Shown here piece after piece: positions 54,010 to 61,933 of a stretch of DNA of 64,000 nucleotides. This DNA is from Bacteroidota bacterium (GTDB taxonomy: Bacteria; Bacteroidota; Bacteroidia; Cytophagales; Spirosomataceae). The notes under the pieces were generated by a model. That model ran no database searches. It was not told the DNA's origin and worked only from the letters and a program-made list of their open reading frames with translations. Within the stretch, counting starts at the first letter, position 1. Each line of letters begins with the position of its first letter. The position numbers were made by a program, and so were the translations under genes. The DNA lies in assembly GCA_020161355.1 (NCBI GenBank), contig JAIUOF010000001.1:248001-312000 (forward strand), given 5' to 3'.

Positions 54010-54777
54010 CTAAAGTGTGGCTGCGAAATATTCCATGGCATTTTGCATAAACCTGGCAAAGGCGGGCTGGTCTTGTCCGTCGGCTTGGGTAAAACGAGGG
54101 TCATCGACATAAAGTTGACCCAAACCCGCATAGGCTTCAGCTTGTGGGTCAGGGGAGTTGACTGTTCCCCAAAACTGCCTGATGTTTTGATAATGCAGGG
54201 CCACTAAAGCTTGCACTTCCTCGCTTTTAAAGTCTTTTTCTTTTAGAGCAAATAGTTTCTTTGCGATTTCTTTTTGCTCTGCCTTAAGCAGGCTTATCTC
54301 AGTTTTTGAGAGCTTCATCAAGGCTTTTTCAGACTTTTCGATGGTTTCCATTCCATATTTATTAATGGCTTCGGTGCGATACCTGCTTGCTTTCTCTTCG
54401 GACAGGCCTTCGTATAATTCGATGGGATTGGTCATGATAGTTTCTGTTTTTATGTTATTAATAGTTTTGTCAATCGTCTGGATAAGAGTTGAAATGCGGT
54501 TCTGTTTGGCTTTCAGGCTTTGTTTCTGATTTTGAAGGGAAGTCAGGAGATCAAATTCCCCGTTATCCAAAATTTCCTTTATTTCCCGTAGTTCGAAATC
54601 AAGCTCCCGATAAAAGAGTATCTGCTGCAGCCGGAGCAGCTCCTTTTCGCCGTACATCCTGTACCTGGCCTCGGTACGGGTTGCAGGTTTTAACAGACCC
54701 ATTTCATCGTACAGGTGTAAGGTACGTACACTTACCCCTGCGATTTTTGCCAATTGTTTTACCGAAAACAGTTTCAT
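54010..54777 (-). CDS. MerR-family regulator, TipA-like
   Basis: A 255-residue regulator. The MerR helix-turn-helix is at 1-70 (FSVKQLAKIAGVSVRTLHLYDEMGLLKP), a dimerisation coiled coil follows at about 75-118, and a TipAS-like ligand domain at about 120-255 (GLSEEKASRYRTEA). Streptomyces TipAL binds thiopeptides covalently through a cysteine in TipAS. This protein has no cysteine at all, so any ligand must bind non-covalently. The start at 54777 is set by the HTH; an earlier in-frame codon at 54837 falls inside the promoter. Confidence 0.88.
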   Translation of the reverse strand: MKLFSVKQLAKIAGVSVRTLHLYDEMGLLKPATRTEARYRMYGEKELLRLQQILFYRELDFELREIKEILDNGEFDLLTSLQNQKQSLKAKQNRISTLIQTIDKTINNIKTETIMTNPIELYEGLSEEKASRYRTEAINKYGMETIEKSEKALMKLSKTEISLLKAEQKEIAKKLFALKEKDFKSEEVQALVALHYQNIRQFWGTVNSPDPQAEAYAGLGQLYVDDPRFTQADGQDQPAFARFMQNAMEYFAATL

Positions 54778-54804
54778 TTTATATACCCATTCTGATTGAT
54801 GACA

Positions 54805-54837
54805 CAAACATAGGCTATCACGTAAGGTAAGAGTCAA
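54805..54837 (-). promoter_or_regulatory. MerR-type promoter and probable operator of the TipA-like gene
   Basis: On the minus strand TTGA (54837-54834), a 21-nt spacer and TATGTTTG (54812-54805) form a Bacteroidota promoter with a long spacer. The spacer holds CTTACCTTACGTGATAGCC, an imperfect dyad around ACGT. MerR regulators act from between the two promoter boxes, so autoregulation is likely. Confidence 0.6.
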
Positions 54838-54950
54838 GATTTTTTTTAAGTTTTTTTTGAGAAAATGAAAAGTTAATGGAAAATTTTTTCCAAAGGGTAA
54901 GCTATTGCCTTTAAAATTGATTGAATCTACGAATTACACGCTGTCAATAA

Positions 54951-55409
54951 CTAATCTTTTTTGAGTAGGGTAGAATGCAGATGCTTTACTTTCCAGTGCT
55001 TTTTTTGCCGGATCAATATCACCGTCTCGAGCCATTGTATGGTGGTGCGTTTACCTTCTCGGGTGATGACTGAGTTGAGCCTATAGCTCACAGTCGCCAT
55101 ATTATGATGTACTTTGGTACTGATGAAGTCAAAGGTGTTGGCACGTTTAAAATTCGCAGCTTTATTGCCGGTAATGGCCTTAGCTATCAAGGTATCGATA
55201 TTCCAGTCCTGCCCATACTCATAAAACGTAACATCAGGTGTGCAATCCAGCCGGAGACTGACAGCATCACGATTGGATAGGTCTTCAAACATTTTTACGA
55301 CCGCTTGCTGTACCCGTTGCTGTTTTGGGCTAAAACCCGGCTGAGCCTGCAAATATGCTGGAAGCAAAATGGTAAACATTAAAACAATAATATTTTTAAA
55401 CATCCTCAT
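54951..55409 (-). CDS. Secreted NTF2-like protein
   Basis: A 152-residue protein with a signal peptide (MRMFKNIIVLMFTILLPAYLQAQ) and a SnoaL/DUF4440-like NTF2 domain: a helix with QQAVVKMFEDLSNRDAVSL, DVTFYEYGQDWNID, and ATVSYRLNSVITREGKRTTIQWLETVILIRQ followed by WKVKHLHST. Likely periplasmic or surface-exposed; the ligand is unknown. The start is placed at ATG 55409, directly before the signal sequence. Confidence 0.78.
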   Translation of the reverse strand: MRMFKNIIVLMFTILLPAYLQAQPGFSPKQQRVQQAVVKMFEDLSNRDAVSLRLDCTPDVTFYEYGQDWNIDTLIAKAITGNKAANFKRANTFDFISTKVHHNMATVSYRLNSVITREGKRTTIQWLETVILIRQKKHWKVKHLHSTLLKKD

Positions 55410-55545
55410 TTTAGGGTTTAGGCTTATTGACAAATGTAGGAGGATTTGGGGAGATTTGGGTAATGATAATAACCGTTGTTTTTTAGCTTAGTTTTTTGTG
55501 GAAAATATTAGGAAATTAAATTCTATTTTATCTAGATTAAAATGA

Positions 55546-55608
55546 GCTTTCGCTCGCAAAGTTCGCACTCTTGTGCTCCTTTGACTATCGGAACATGTTG
55601 AAGAGCCG
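55546..55608 (+). repeat. Dispersed repeat family 2, copy A
   Basis: Begins GCTTTCGCTCGCAAA and ends CGGAACATGTTGAAGAGCCG. It aligns over its whole length with 63021-63081. Its right end also resembles the outer right flank of the RAYT gene (57676-57694). Confidence 0.65.
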
Positions 55609-55689
55609 TAATGTCATAAAATGTGGCTTACTTTGATCCCGTATTGATATCCTCCTTTTCCATATTCTTACTTTAGTAATTTGTTTTCT

Positions 55690-55734
55690 GCGGCTACGAG
55701 CCGCAATTCACACGTACGAAGGCACTAGCCTTCG
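55690..55734. repeat. Pair of adjacent GC-rich palindromes
   Basis: Two hairpins stand 12 bp apart: GCGGCT-ACG-AGCCGC (55690-55704, perfect 6-bp stem) and CGAAGGC-ACTA-GCCTTCG (55717-55734, perfect 7-bp stem). The two-hairpin layout is like that of REP elements, but the sequence differs from the RAYT-associated family. Confidence 0.7.
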
Positions 55735-55849
55735 CACAGCTAAACCCTGAAAATATAGGGATTCCCAGTAAACGCTTTTGTGAAAACAGTTTTAAAAAAT
55801 GTAACAATAAGTGTTAATTAAATCTTCCCAATTATTGATTTCAAAAAGT

Positions 55850-56917
55850 TCACTTCACCACCGCATTGATTTTTTCCCAGAGGGCCTTGTCAAAGCCGGA
55901 GACAGCAAACGAAGGATTGAGGGGCTCAGAGGCATCGCCCATACGCACCACGATCATATTTTTGCTGGGTATCACATATAATCGCTGGTCTTCGGCACCC
56001 ATGGCCGCAAACATGTCGGCGGGGGCATTAGGCACCAGCATGCCCGGGAACACCGTCTGGCTGCCCGGCACCATATATTTTGCCTTGCCATTGAGCCACC
56101 ACAGATACCCGTAAGAGGGATTGATGTTTTGGGAAGTGTTGGTGGCATTGGTGAAAAATGTCTCGTTGATGATCTGCTCGTCTTTCCACTTGCCATGGTT
56201 GAGGGCCAAAATCCCGAAGCGTGCCATACTGCGGGTGGTGCTGTGAAAAAGCCTGAAAATGAGGCCGTCACGCCAGGTGCCATCCATCCCGATTTTGTTT
56301 CTTAGTTTGGCCTGGAAATATGCTTCGAAATCCTTATTGCTTGACTTGGCCACCACGTCCATCAATTTCTGAAATACGTTGGCATAAGCCCAGCGGGTGC
56401 CGGCATCGGCCACATAGGTAAGGTTTTCCTTTATGACCCTGTTATTGCTCTCGTCGAGCCCCGAAGCCATGGTGAGCAGATGTCTGACCGTGATGAGGTT
56501 TTCTTTATCTTTGGGAGCACTGGTCCAGCCGGTGCCCAGGTAATCAGATACTTTGGTGCTGATGTTGAGGAGGCCTTCCTGCTCTGCAATGCCCGTGGTG
56601 GTCGAAACCAGCGTTTTGCCGGCACTGTTCCAGGTCCAGGTATCGGTGGCTGTGTGGCCATCGAAATATTCTTCCATCACGATGCGGCCATTGACGAGGA
56701 TCATGAAGGATTTGGAGTGTTTTTCTTTAAGGAAATTCTTGAGGTCTGCCACCGCGGCTTCATTCCATCCCAGCGACTTCATGGAAGTCTGCTCCCAGCT
56801 GTTGCCGGTATTCGGGGGGAAATACATTTCATTTCCGTTGGTGGGTGGATGTACGTCCTGTTTTTTACAACCTAAAACTGTGGATAATACAAGAAATGTA
56901 AGGGTAATTAGTTTCAT
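55850..56917 (-). CDS. Serine hydrolase lipoprotein (beta-lactamase / class C PBP-like)
   Basis: A 355-residue lipoprotein: lipobox VLGC with Cys17, then the serine hydrolase fold. The nucleophile is Ser98 in NSAGKTL (S-x-x-K), the second motif is Tyr-Ala-Asn in RWAYANVF, and VRHLLTMASGLDE is typical of the family. It probably hydrolyses an ester or peptide in the periplasm; true beta-lactamase activity is not implied. The gene is visibly GC-richer than its AT-rich surroundings, and repeats flank it on both sides, which suggests recent transfer. Confidence 0.85.
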   Translation of the reverse strand: MKLITLTFLVLSTVLGCKKQDVHPPTNGNEMYFPPNTGNSWEQTSMKSLGWNEAAVADLKNFLKEKHSKSFMILVNGRIVMEEYFDGHTATDTWTWNSAGKTLVSTTTGIAEQEGLLNISTKVSDYLGTGWTSAPKDKENLITVRHLLTMASGLDESNNRVIKENLTYVADAGTRWAYANVFQKLMDVVAKSSNKDFEAYFQAKLRNKIGMDGTWRDGLIFRLFHSTTRSMARFGILALNHGKWKDEQIINETFFTNATNTSQNINPSYGYLWWLNGKAKYMVPGSQTVFPGMLVPNAPADMFAAMGAEDQRLYVIPSKNMIVVRMGDASEPLNPSFAVSGFDKALWEKINAVVK

Positions 56918-56992
56918 GAAATGCTTTGGTTTTTAATATAGACTGCCGTCATAGCAGAAAGTTTAAATGCTTTCTTTCTTTTTTATGTAACT

Positions 56993-57043
56993 CTTCGACA
57001 TTTTCTCAATGTCGAAGCTAGATAAAGAGGATTTCCAATCCTC
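56993..57043 (+). repeat. REP element 1 (left flank of RAYT)
   Basis: Hairpin A is a perfect 10-bp stem CTTCGACATT / AATGTCGAAG with loop TTCTC (56993-57017). A 9-nt spacer follows, then hairpin B GAGGATT-TCC-AATCCTC (57027-57043, perfect 7-bp stem). It ends one base into the RAYT stop region. Confidence 0.9.
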
Positions 57044-57572
57044 AAAACGGAAAAGTAACTTCAATCTTCCCCTTTCTAATTCCATAATAATCTGCACAGC
57101 TACTATTGAGATATTCCTCTTCTTTTTCTACAATACCTGCCCTTACTGGGTTCATATGTATGTATTTCAATTTTGTTTGGAAGAAATCATCCTTGTCTAT
57201 TTCCTCTCCGTGATAGCCTTCCTCCCAAAACCAAATTTTATCTTCTTTCTTAAGAAGCCACAGCAACCATTTCTTTCTGCTTTCTTTAGGGTTGTTCTCA
57301 ATGGCCTTGATTATTTGTGATGCTGTGAATTTCTTAAAGTCCCGTATAATGTCACTTAAATGATTTTCATGACTCTGAACAATTAAATGAATATGGTTAG
57401 ACATAATTACCCAGGCATAAATAATTAAACCTTTCTCTTTTTGACAATAATTTAGGCTATTAATTATAATATCAGCATAGTCTTGACGGCTAAAGACGTC
57501 AACCCATTGATGAACTGTGGAAGTAATGAAATAGACAGCGTGTTGGTCTTTAATTCTGTATTCGTAAGCCAT
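57042..57572 (-). CDS. REP-associated tyrosine transposase (RAYT)
   Basis: A 176-residue Y1 transposase of the IS200-like / REP-associated group. The metal-binding HUH motif is SNHIHLIV (His60, His62), and the nucleophile is probably Tyr137 in LKYIHMNPVRAGIV. RAYTs cut and join single-stranded REP hairpins. The gene is flanked by inverted REP elements on both sides, the arrangement expected for a REP domesticator or mobile unit. I start at ATG 57572; the frame is open to an ATG inside the right-hand REP (57668), which would add 32 residues not typical of the family. Confidence 0.92.
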   Translation of the reverse strand: MAYEYRIKDQHAVYFITSTVHQWVDVFSRQDYADIIINSLNYCQKEKGLIIYAWVIMSNHIHLIVQSHENHLSDIIRDFKKFTASQIIKAIENNPKESRKKWLLWLLKKEDKIWFWEEGYHGEEIDKDDFFQTKLKYIHMNPVRAGIVEKEEEYLNSSCADYYGIRKGKIEVTFPF

Positions 57573-57633
57573 GTTTTTGAATTTTAAGCAATTATAATAA
57601 AAAATTGGATTTACAAGTTGAAAAAATGGATTA

Positions 57634-57690
57634 AGGATTATAAATCCTATTTTATCTAGCTTCGACATGCCCTAACGGAACATTTCGAAG
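57634..57690 (-). repeat. REP element 2 (right flank of RAYT, inverted)
   Basis: In reverse orientation to element 1: hairpin B' AGGATT-ATA-AATCCT (57634-57648), the ATCTAG spacer, then hairpin A' with arms CTTCGACATG (57660-57669) and CATTTCGAAG (57681-57690) and an 11-nt loop. Arm sequence, order and spacer match element 1 as a mirror image. Confidence 0.85.
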
Positions 57691-57790
57691 AGCCGATGTT
57701 GGGGAAAAATTTATTTTAGTATGATCGTTTGTAATTGTACCAAAGTTGCAGCAAGCTATTATTCAAACTTTTGGAATTGTAAATGTTCTT

Positions 57791-59020
57791 TCACTGCAAT
57801 TTCAACAATTGATTTTGAATAAGGGCTTTGTCGTTTTCGGATTTTGCTAACTTATAAGCCAGGGCATAATTTTTTATTGCATTTTTCCTGTCAAAAGAAG
57901 CATATAAATTTCCTAGAAGCGAATAATAAAACTGGTTGTTTTTTAAATCTAATTTTAAAGCTTCCTTAACGGCAATTTCATTTCCTTTTACTTTTGAAAG
58001 GGCATAGGTTCTGTTTAAGGCGGTTATTGGCGAGTATTCAATTTGTAACAGCTGGTTGTAGAGTTGTAAAATATTTTCCCATTTTGTTGAATTTTCGATA
58101 TTAGTGCAATGCCAATAGGAAATAGATGCTTCCAGGTGATATTTTGTTATCTCCTGACCTTTAGCACTTTCAATTAAATAGTAGTTGCCTTTTGCAATAA
58201 GGCCTTCATTCCAAAGATTTCGGTTTTGCTCCTCATATAATATTTGCTCACCATTTTCACCAACCCTTGCCTCAAATCTCGATGAGTGAAAGCACATCAG
58301 GGCCATTAGAGCATTTACATTTGGCTTGTTAGTGCGTTCGTTTTCAAGCAGGGAATAATTCAATCGCATTGCTTCCAAACACAGCTCTTTCCTTAAATTT
58401 ATTTTATGCGATTTTGAATGGTAGCCTTCGTTGAAAAGCAGGTAGATGGTCGTCAGAACGTTTTCCAGTCTTTCTGGTATTTCTTGTTCATCAGGAAGCT
58501 CAATGGCAGTATTTTCAGTTCGTAGTTTTTCTTTTGCCCTGAATAAGCGTTTGTTAATAGTTTCCTTATTTGTTAAAAACGCATCTGCTATTTCGTCAAT
58601 TCCAAAGCCGCAAAGTATCCTTAATGCTAAACCGATTTGAGCTTCTGCCGGAACAGTCGGATTACAAACCGCAAAAATCATTTTTAATTGACTGTCCGAA
58701 ATATTTTCGTTGGACAAATCTATTTCAAACTCTTCAAAGGCAGGATGATTATATTTTAAATCTGGTACAATTTTTTCAGAAAATGTCTGGTGCCTTTTTA
58801 AGTAATCCTTTGTTTTGTTTTTAGCAACGGCATAAAGCCAGGCTGTTGGATTTTCGGGGACTCCCTTTAAACCCCAGGTTTCAGAAGCCAATAAAAACGT
58901 ATCTGTGGTAATATCTTCGGCAATTTCTATGTGGACGATTCCAAAAAGTTTACAGAGTACAGAAATTATTTTTCTATACTCTGTTTTGAAAAGTTGTGGA
59001 ATTAGTTCCTCTTTTTGCAT
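57791..59020 (-). CDS. RNA polymerase sigma factor, ECF42-type
   Basis: A 409-residue ECF sigma factor. Region 2 spans about 10-75 (EIAEDITTDTFLLASETWGLKGVPENPTA in its core) and region 4 about 115-170 (GFGIDEIADAFLTNKETINKRLFRAKEKL). A long helical C-terminal domain with TPR-like repeats follows (SYWHCTNIENSTKW, LNRTYALSKVKG, QFYYSLLGNLYASF). That extension, in place of an anti-sigma factor, defines the ECF42 group. It lies 37 bp after the YCII-domain gene, its usual partner. Confidence 0.88.
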   Translation of the reverse strand: MQKEELIPQLFKTEYRKIISVLCKLFGIVHIEIAEDITTDTFLLASETWGLKGVPENPTAWLYAVAKNKTKDYLKRHQTFSEKIVPDLKYNHPAFEEFEIDLSNENISDSQLKMIFAVCNPTVPAEAQIGLALRILCGFGIDEIADAFLTNKETINKRLFRAKEKLRTENTAIELPDEQEIPERLENVLTTIYLLFNEGYHSKSHKINLRKELCLEAMRLNYSLLENERTNKPNVNALMALMCFHSSRFEARVGENGEQILYEEQNRNLWNEGLIAKGNYYLIESAKGQEITKYHLEASISYWHCTNIENSTKWENILQLYNQLLQIEYSPITALNRTYALSKVKGNEIAVKEALKLDLKNNQFYYSLLGNLYASFDRKNAIKNYALAYKLAKSENDKALIQNQLLKLQ

Positions 59021-59057
59021 AATTAAAACATCTAATCCTGATTTTCTTTGGGAAAAA

Positions 59058-59399
59058 TTAGTTGATTTTTAAAATGTTTCTCACTTCTACGTTTCCGCCA
59101 ATATGTAGGACTGGGCAACCTTCCGCTAATTTCAGAGCTTCATCAATGTCATTGGCTTTTACAATAATGTAACCGCCTACCATTTCTTTTACTTCTGCAT
59201 AAGGGCCGTCTGTTACCACATTTTTTGGTTTCAAGGTTTTCCCTTCAAATCCTAAACGGTTGGTACTTATAAATTTTCCTTGTGCGGCAATGCCTCCAAT
59301 CCAATCTTGCCATTGTTTAATGCTAGCCTGCATTTGTTCTGGCGATGGCTTAAACGATGGATTGTAGTCGTTTCTGAAAATCATCATAAATTCTGTCAT
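59058..59399 (-). CDS. YCII-related (DGPF) protein
   Basis: A 113-residue ferredoxin-fold protein of the YCII/DGPF family. VVTDGPYAEVKEMVGGYIIVKA holds the DGPF-like motif, and the tail LAEGCPVLHIGGNVEVRNI is standard. Genes of this kind regularly accompany ECF42 sigma factors; they are thought to be part of the response, but the reaction is unknown. It is probably the first gene of the YCII-ECF operon. Confidence 0.88.
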   Translation of the reverse strand: MTEFMMIFRNDYNPSFKPSPEQMQASIKQWQDWIGGIAAQGKFISTNRLGFEGKTLKPKNVVTDGPYAEVKEMVGGYIIVKANDIDEALKLAEGCPVLHIGGNVEVRNILKIN

Positions 59400-59575
59400 T
59401 TCTTTTAAAATTTAAATTAATAATTCTACTATCGATCTCATGACGATTGACGATTTAAGAATTGGACATACTTTAAATAATATTTTAAAATTTGATCCTG
59501 GTAGTAAAGATTCACAATTACTGGATACATTAAAACTTATATATTTTTATCCCTTGTTGGCGGCCGGCAATCGTA

Positions 59576-59692
59576 TTAATCAACCTTTAAATATGGATTG
59601 TAGGCAATTTCCCAAAGATTTCCATCCGGGTCTTAAATATAACTGCTATATCCACCCCAAAATACTTTTTAGTTTCTTTGACAATCTTAGCT
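59576..59692 (-). pseudogene. Fragment of a VOC-family gene, frameshifted and truncated at a REP copy
   Basis: The minus strand encodes a clear VOC C-terminus, DPDGNLWEIAYNPYLKVD, ending at TAA 59578-59576. Upstream in the same frame a TAA replaces the codon before Asp, and a one-base frameshift separates FWGGYSSYI from an upstream IVKETKK segment. At 59693 the sequence changes into REP element 3. The N-terminal part of the gene is absent. It is a fossil and not expressed as a functional protein. Confidence 0.7.
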
Positions 59693-59735
59693 CTTTGACA
59701 TTTTCTCAATGTCGAAGCTAAATAAAGAGTATTCC
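59693..59735 (+). repeat. REP element 3
   Basis: Hairpin A CTTTGACATT-TTCTC-AATGTCGAAG (59693-59717; one G-U pair) with the CTAAATAAA spacer. Hairpin B is degenerate (GAGTATTCCCAATCC). It abuts the VOC gene fragment. Confidence 0.85.
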
Positions 59736-59917
59736 CAATCCAGTATTGAGCTATTGCACAAAAATTTTACGCCGTCATGCTAACCAGTTTAATTGAAAAT
59801 CCCGAAGATAGTAAAAAACCATTTAAGAGGTTTGAAATCTGAACCGGGTTTTGAAAAACTTTCGACATATTTTCATAGCTTTAAGCGTTTTAATTCAACC
59901 CTAAATAAAAACGCTGA

Positions 59918-61237
59918 ATGACGATCCTCTTATTGGTGGTTTCGGTGGTATTAATAATTGCCGGTACTTCAAAACTCAAAATTCATCCTTTCCTTGTGCT
60001 TTTTACGGTAGCTCTTTTTTATGCCATAGCCACCGGTGTAGGTGTAAAGGGCATAGAAACCGGCATAAAGGAAGGATTTGGGAATACGATAGGTAATATT
60101 GGCCTTGTGATAATTTTTGGGGTGATCATCGGCACTTTCCTTGAAAAAACCGGTGCCGCTCTCAAAATGGCCGAACAAATAATGAAAATCATCGGAATGA
60201 GCAGGGTGCCCTGGATCATGGCCTCCATGGGTTTTATAATTTCGATACCCGTTTTTGCAGACTCAGGCTTTGTGATATTAAATGCTCTCAATAAATCCTT
60301 AACCCGAAAAGCGGGCCTTTCTATCATCACCACGGCCGTATCGCTATCTATGGGCTTAATGGCGACCCACACGATGGTGCCACCTACTCCGGGACCCATT
60401 GGAGCTGCCGGCATACTCAATGCCCAACTGGGATTGGTTATATTGTTAGGATTAATCGTAAGCTTCTTCGCATTATTCCCCACGGTGCTTTTTATCATTT
60501 ATGTCGGGAAAAGAAATTTTTTAAGTCCCGAAACTGAGGAACATCAGGAAACCCTGCGACCTACGCCACCAACCCTGTTCAAATCAGTATTGCCCATCTT
60601 AATTCCGCTTGGATTTATCATATTAAAATCATTGCATGACTACCGGCCCTTCATCAGGCAGGAAGGCATTGTATCGGCCATTTCATTTTTGGGTACGCCA
60701 GTTATTGCCTTGTTTATGGGTTTTTTATTTGCTTTACTTTTGCCTGCCAAACTGGAGAAAAGTATGCTTGGCAACAAAGGATGGATAAGCGAAAGCATTA
60801 TTAATTCTGCCGAAATTATAGCCATCACCGGGGCAGGGGCGATTTTTGGAAAAATGATACAACTCAGCGGTATTGGAGACATGATAAGTGGCTCCATGGG
60901 CGACCTCAACCTTGGCTTAATGTTGCCCTTCCTTATAGCCGTGTTGTTGAAAACCGCCCAGGGCTCCTCTACCATTGCCATTATCACATCGGCATCAATA
61001 GTTGCTCCGATATTGCCCCAACTCGGCTTGGATACGGAGATGCACAAAGCTCTGACTGTAGTTGCCATTGGTGCAGGTTCGGCAGTGGCCAGCCATGTAA
61101 ACGATAGTTTTTTCTGGGTGGTCACGCAGCTGTCAGGTATGAGTGTAAGCCAGGGATATAAATCGCAAACTGCCGCATCGGCGGTATTGGGCTTCTCAGC
61201 TCTTCTGATTTGTTATCTATTAAAGGCATTTCTTTAA
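59918..61237 (+). CDS. GntP family permease
   Basis: A 439-residue transporter with about 12 to 14 membrane segments. GLMATHTMVPPTPGPIGAAGIL and the tail with SAVASHVNDSFFWVVTQLSGMSV are diagnostic for the gluconate:H+ symporter (GntP) family. Substrate is gluconate or another sugar acid; no kinase or dehydratase is beside it, so the substrate stays open. It is flanked on both sides by REP elements (3 and 4). Confidence 0.92.
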   Translation: MTILLLVVSVVLIIAGTSKLKIHPFLVLFTVALFYAIATGVGVKGIETGIKEGFGNTIGNIGLVIIFGVIIGTFLEKTGAALKMAEQIMKIIGMSRVPWIMASMGFIISIPVFADSGFVILNALNKSLTRKAGLSIITTAVSLSMGLMATHTMVPPTPGPIGAAGILNAQLGLVILLGLIVSFFALFPTVLFIIYVGKRNFLSPETEEHQETLRPTPPTLFKSVLPILIPLGFIILKSLHDYRPFIRQEGIVSAISFLGTPVIALFMGFLFALLLPAKLEKSMLGNKGWISESIINSAEIIAITGAGAIFGKMIQLSGIGDMISGSMGDLNLGLMLPFLIAVLLKTAQGSSTIAIITSASIVAPILPQLGLDTEMHKALTVVAIGAGSAVASHVNDSFFWVVTQLSGMSVSQGYKSQTAASAVLGFSALLICYLLKAFL

Positions 61238-61261
61238 ATATTTAACCGGGTATGTTTAACT

Positions 61262-61305
61262 CTTCGACATTTTCTCAATGTCGAACCGTTAGAGGATTTC
61301 CAATC
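61262..61305 (+). repeat. REP element 4
   Basis: Hairpin A has a 9-bp stem TTCGACATT / AATGTCGAA (61263-61285) with loop TTCTC. Hairpin B is reduced to GATT-TCC-AATC inside AGAGGATTTCCAATCACGG. It lies just past the GntP stop codon. Confidence 0.85.
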
Positions 61306-61357
61306 ACGGATTGCAGGTTACGGCTCTAGGCATTACGATTACTCTTTTCTTTCTCAG

Positions 61358-61855
61358 TTATTTCGGTGAGCTAAGAGCCATCCTGTTTCCTTCCGAGTCA
61401 AGGATAATTGCAAAGAGCCCACTTTTGTCTGCGTGAGCTGTTTTCTGTAATATTATTTGTCCGCCATTTTTCTCAACTTTATCAAGTACTACTTGGAGAT
61501 TTTCACCAGCGTTCAAGTACATTGTTACACCATCTGCAGATGGTGTGTATCCATCTGCCTGTATGATGACTCCAGTTACCATTTGACCTTCATACGGTAA
61601 TATTCCCATTTGCATTCCTTCAATTTCCATTTTATCTATTTTGATGTCCAGCAATGCTTGGTAAAAATTTATAGCCCGTGTAATATCCGTTGCCGGAATT
61701 TCAAACATTGAAATGTAACTTTTCATATTTTCTGATTTTAAGTTTGTTAATGTGTCATGTGTGGTTGGTTCAGATTTAGTTTTGACTGAATTGTTGCACG
61801 AAGCAAAACAAATTGAAGAAACCATTGAAACTAAAAATAAAGCTTTGACTGTCAT
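61358..61855 (-). CDS. VOC-domain lipoprotein
   Basis: A 165-residue protein. Signal MTVKALFLVSMVSSICFASC ends in the lipobox FASC, so a vicinal oxygen chelate domain would be membrane-anchored, which is unusual because most VOC proteins are cytosolic. The domain starts at MFEIPATDITRAINFYQALL and ends GLFAIILDSEGNRMALSSPK, like YdeP/glyoxalase-like proteins. A cytosolic product from an internal ATG (MKSYISMFEIPATD) is possible. An AraC regulator lies just upstream in transcription order. Confidence 0.82.
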   Translation of the reverse strand: MTVKALFLVSMVSSICFASCNNSVKTKSEPTTHDTLTNLKSENMKSYISMFEIPATDITRAINFYQALLDIKIDKMEIEGMQMGILPYEGQMVTGVIIQADGYTPSADGVTMYLNAGENLQVVLDKVEKNGGQIILQKTAHADKSGLFAIILDSEGNRMALSSPK

Positions 61856-61933
61856 TATCGTTTAAATTTAAATTCAGGAGCAAAGTTATAAGTTATGGAA
61901 AAGTCAAAATAGTAGAAATGCGACAATCAAAAT

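Larger units (their letters stand above)
55434..55849. other. Repeat-bearing intergenic region
   Basis: 416 bp without a gene. It contains a 63-bp element related to one at 63021-63081 and a pair of GC-rich palindromes at 55690-55734, each listed separately. The rest is AT-rich and unremarkable. Confidence 0.6.

Noticed and set aside
57009..57320. Plus-strand frame of 103 codons starting MSKLDKEDFQ
   Set aside because: It begins inside REP hairpin A and is antisense to the RAYT gene; the start peptide only mirrors the REP sequence.
59440..59721. Plus-strand frame of 93 codons upstream of the GntP gene
   Set aside because: It is antisense to the VOC fossil, ends in the REP hairpin and looks like no protein family.
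60019..60498. Minus-strand frames inside the GntP gene
   Set aside because: Shadows caused by the hydrophobic codon usage of the permease on the other strand.
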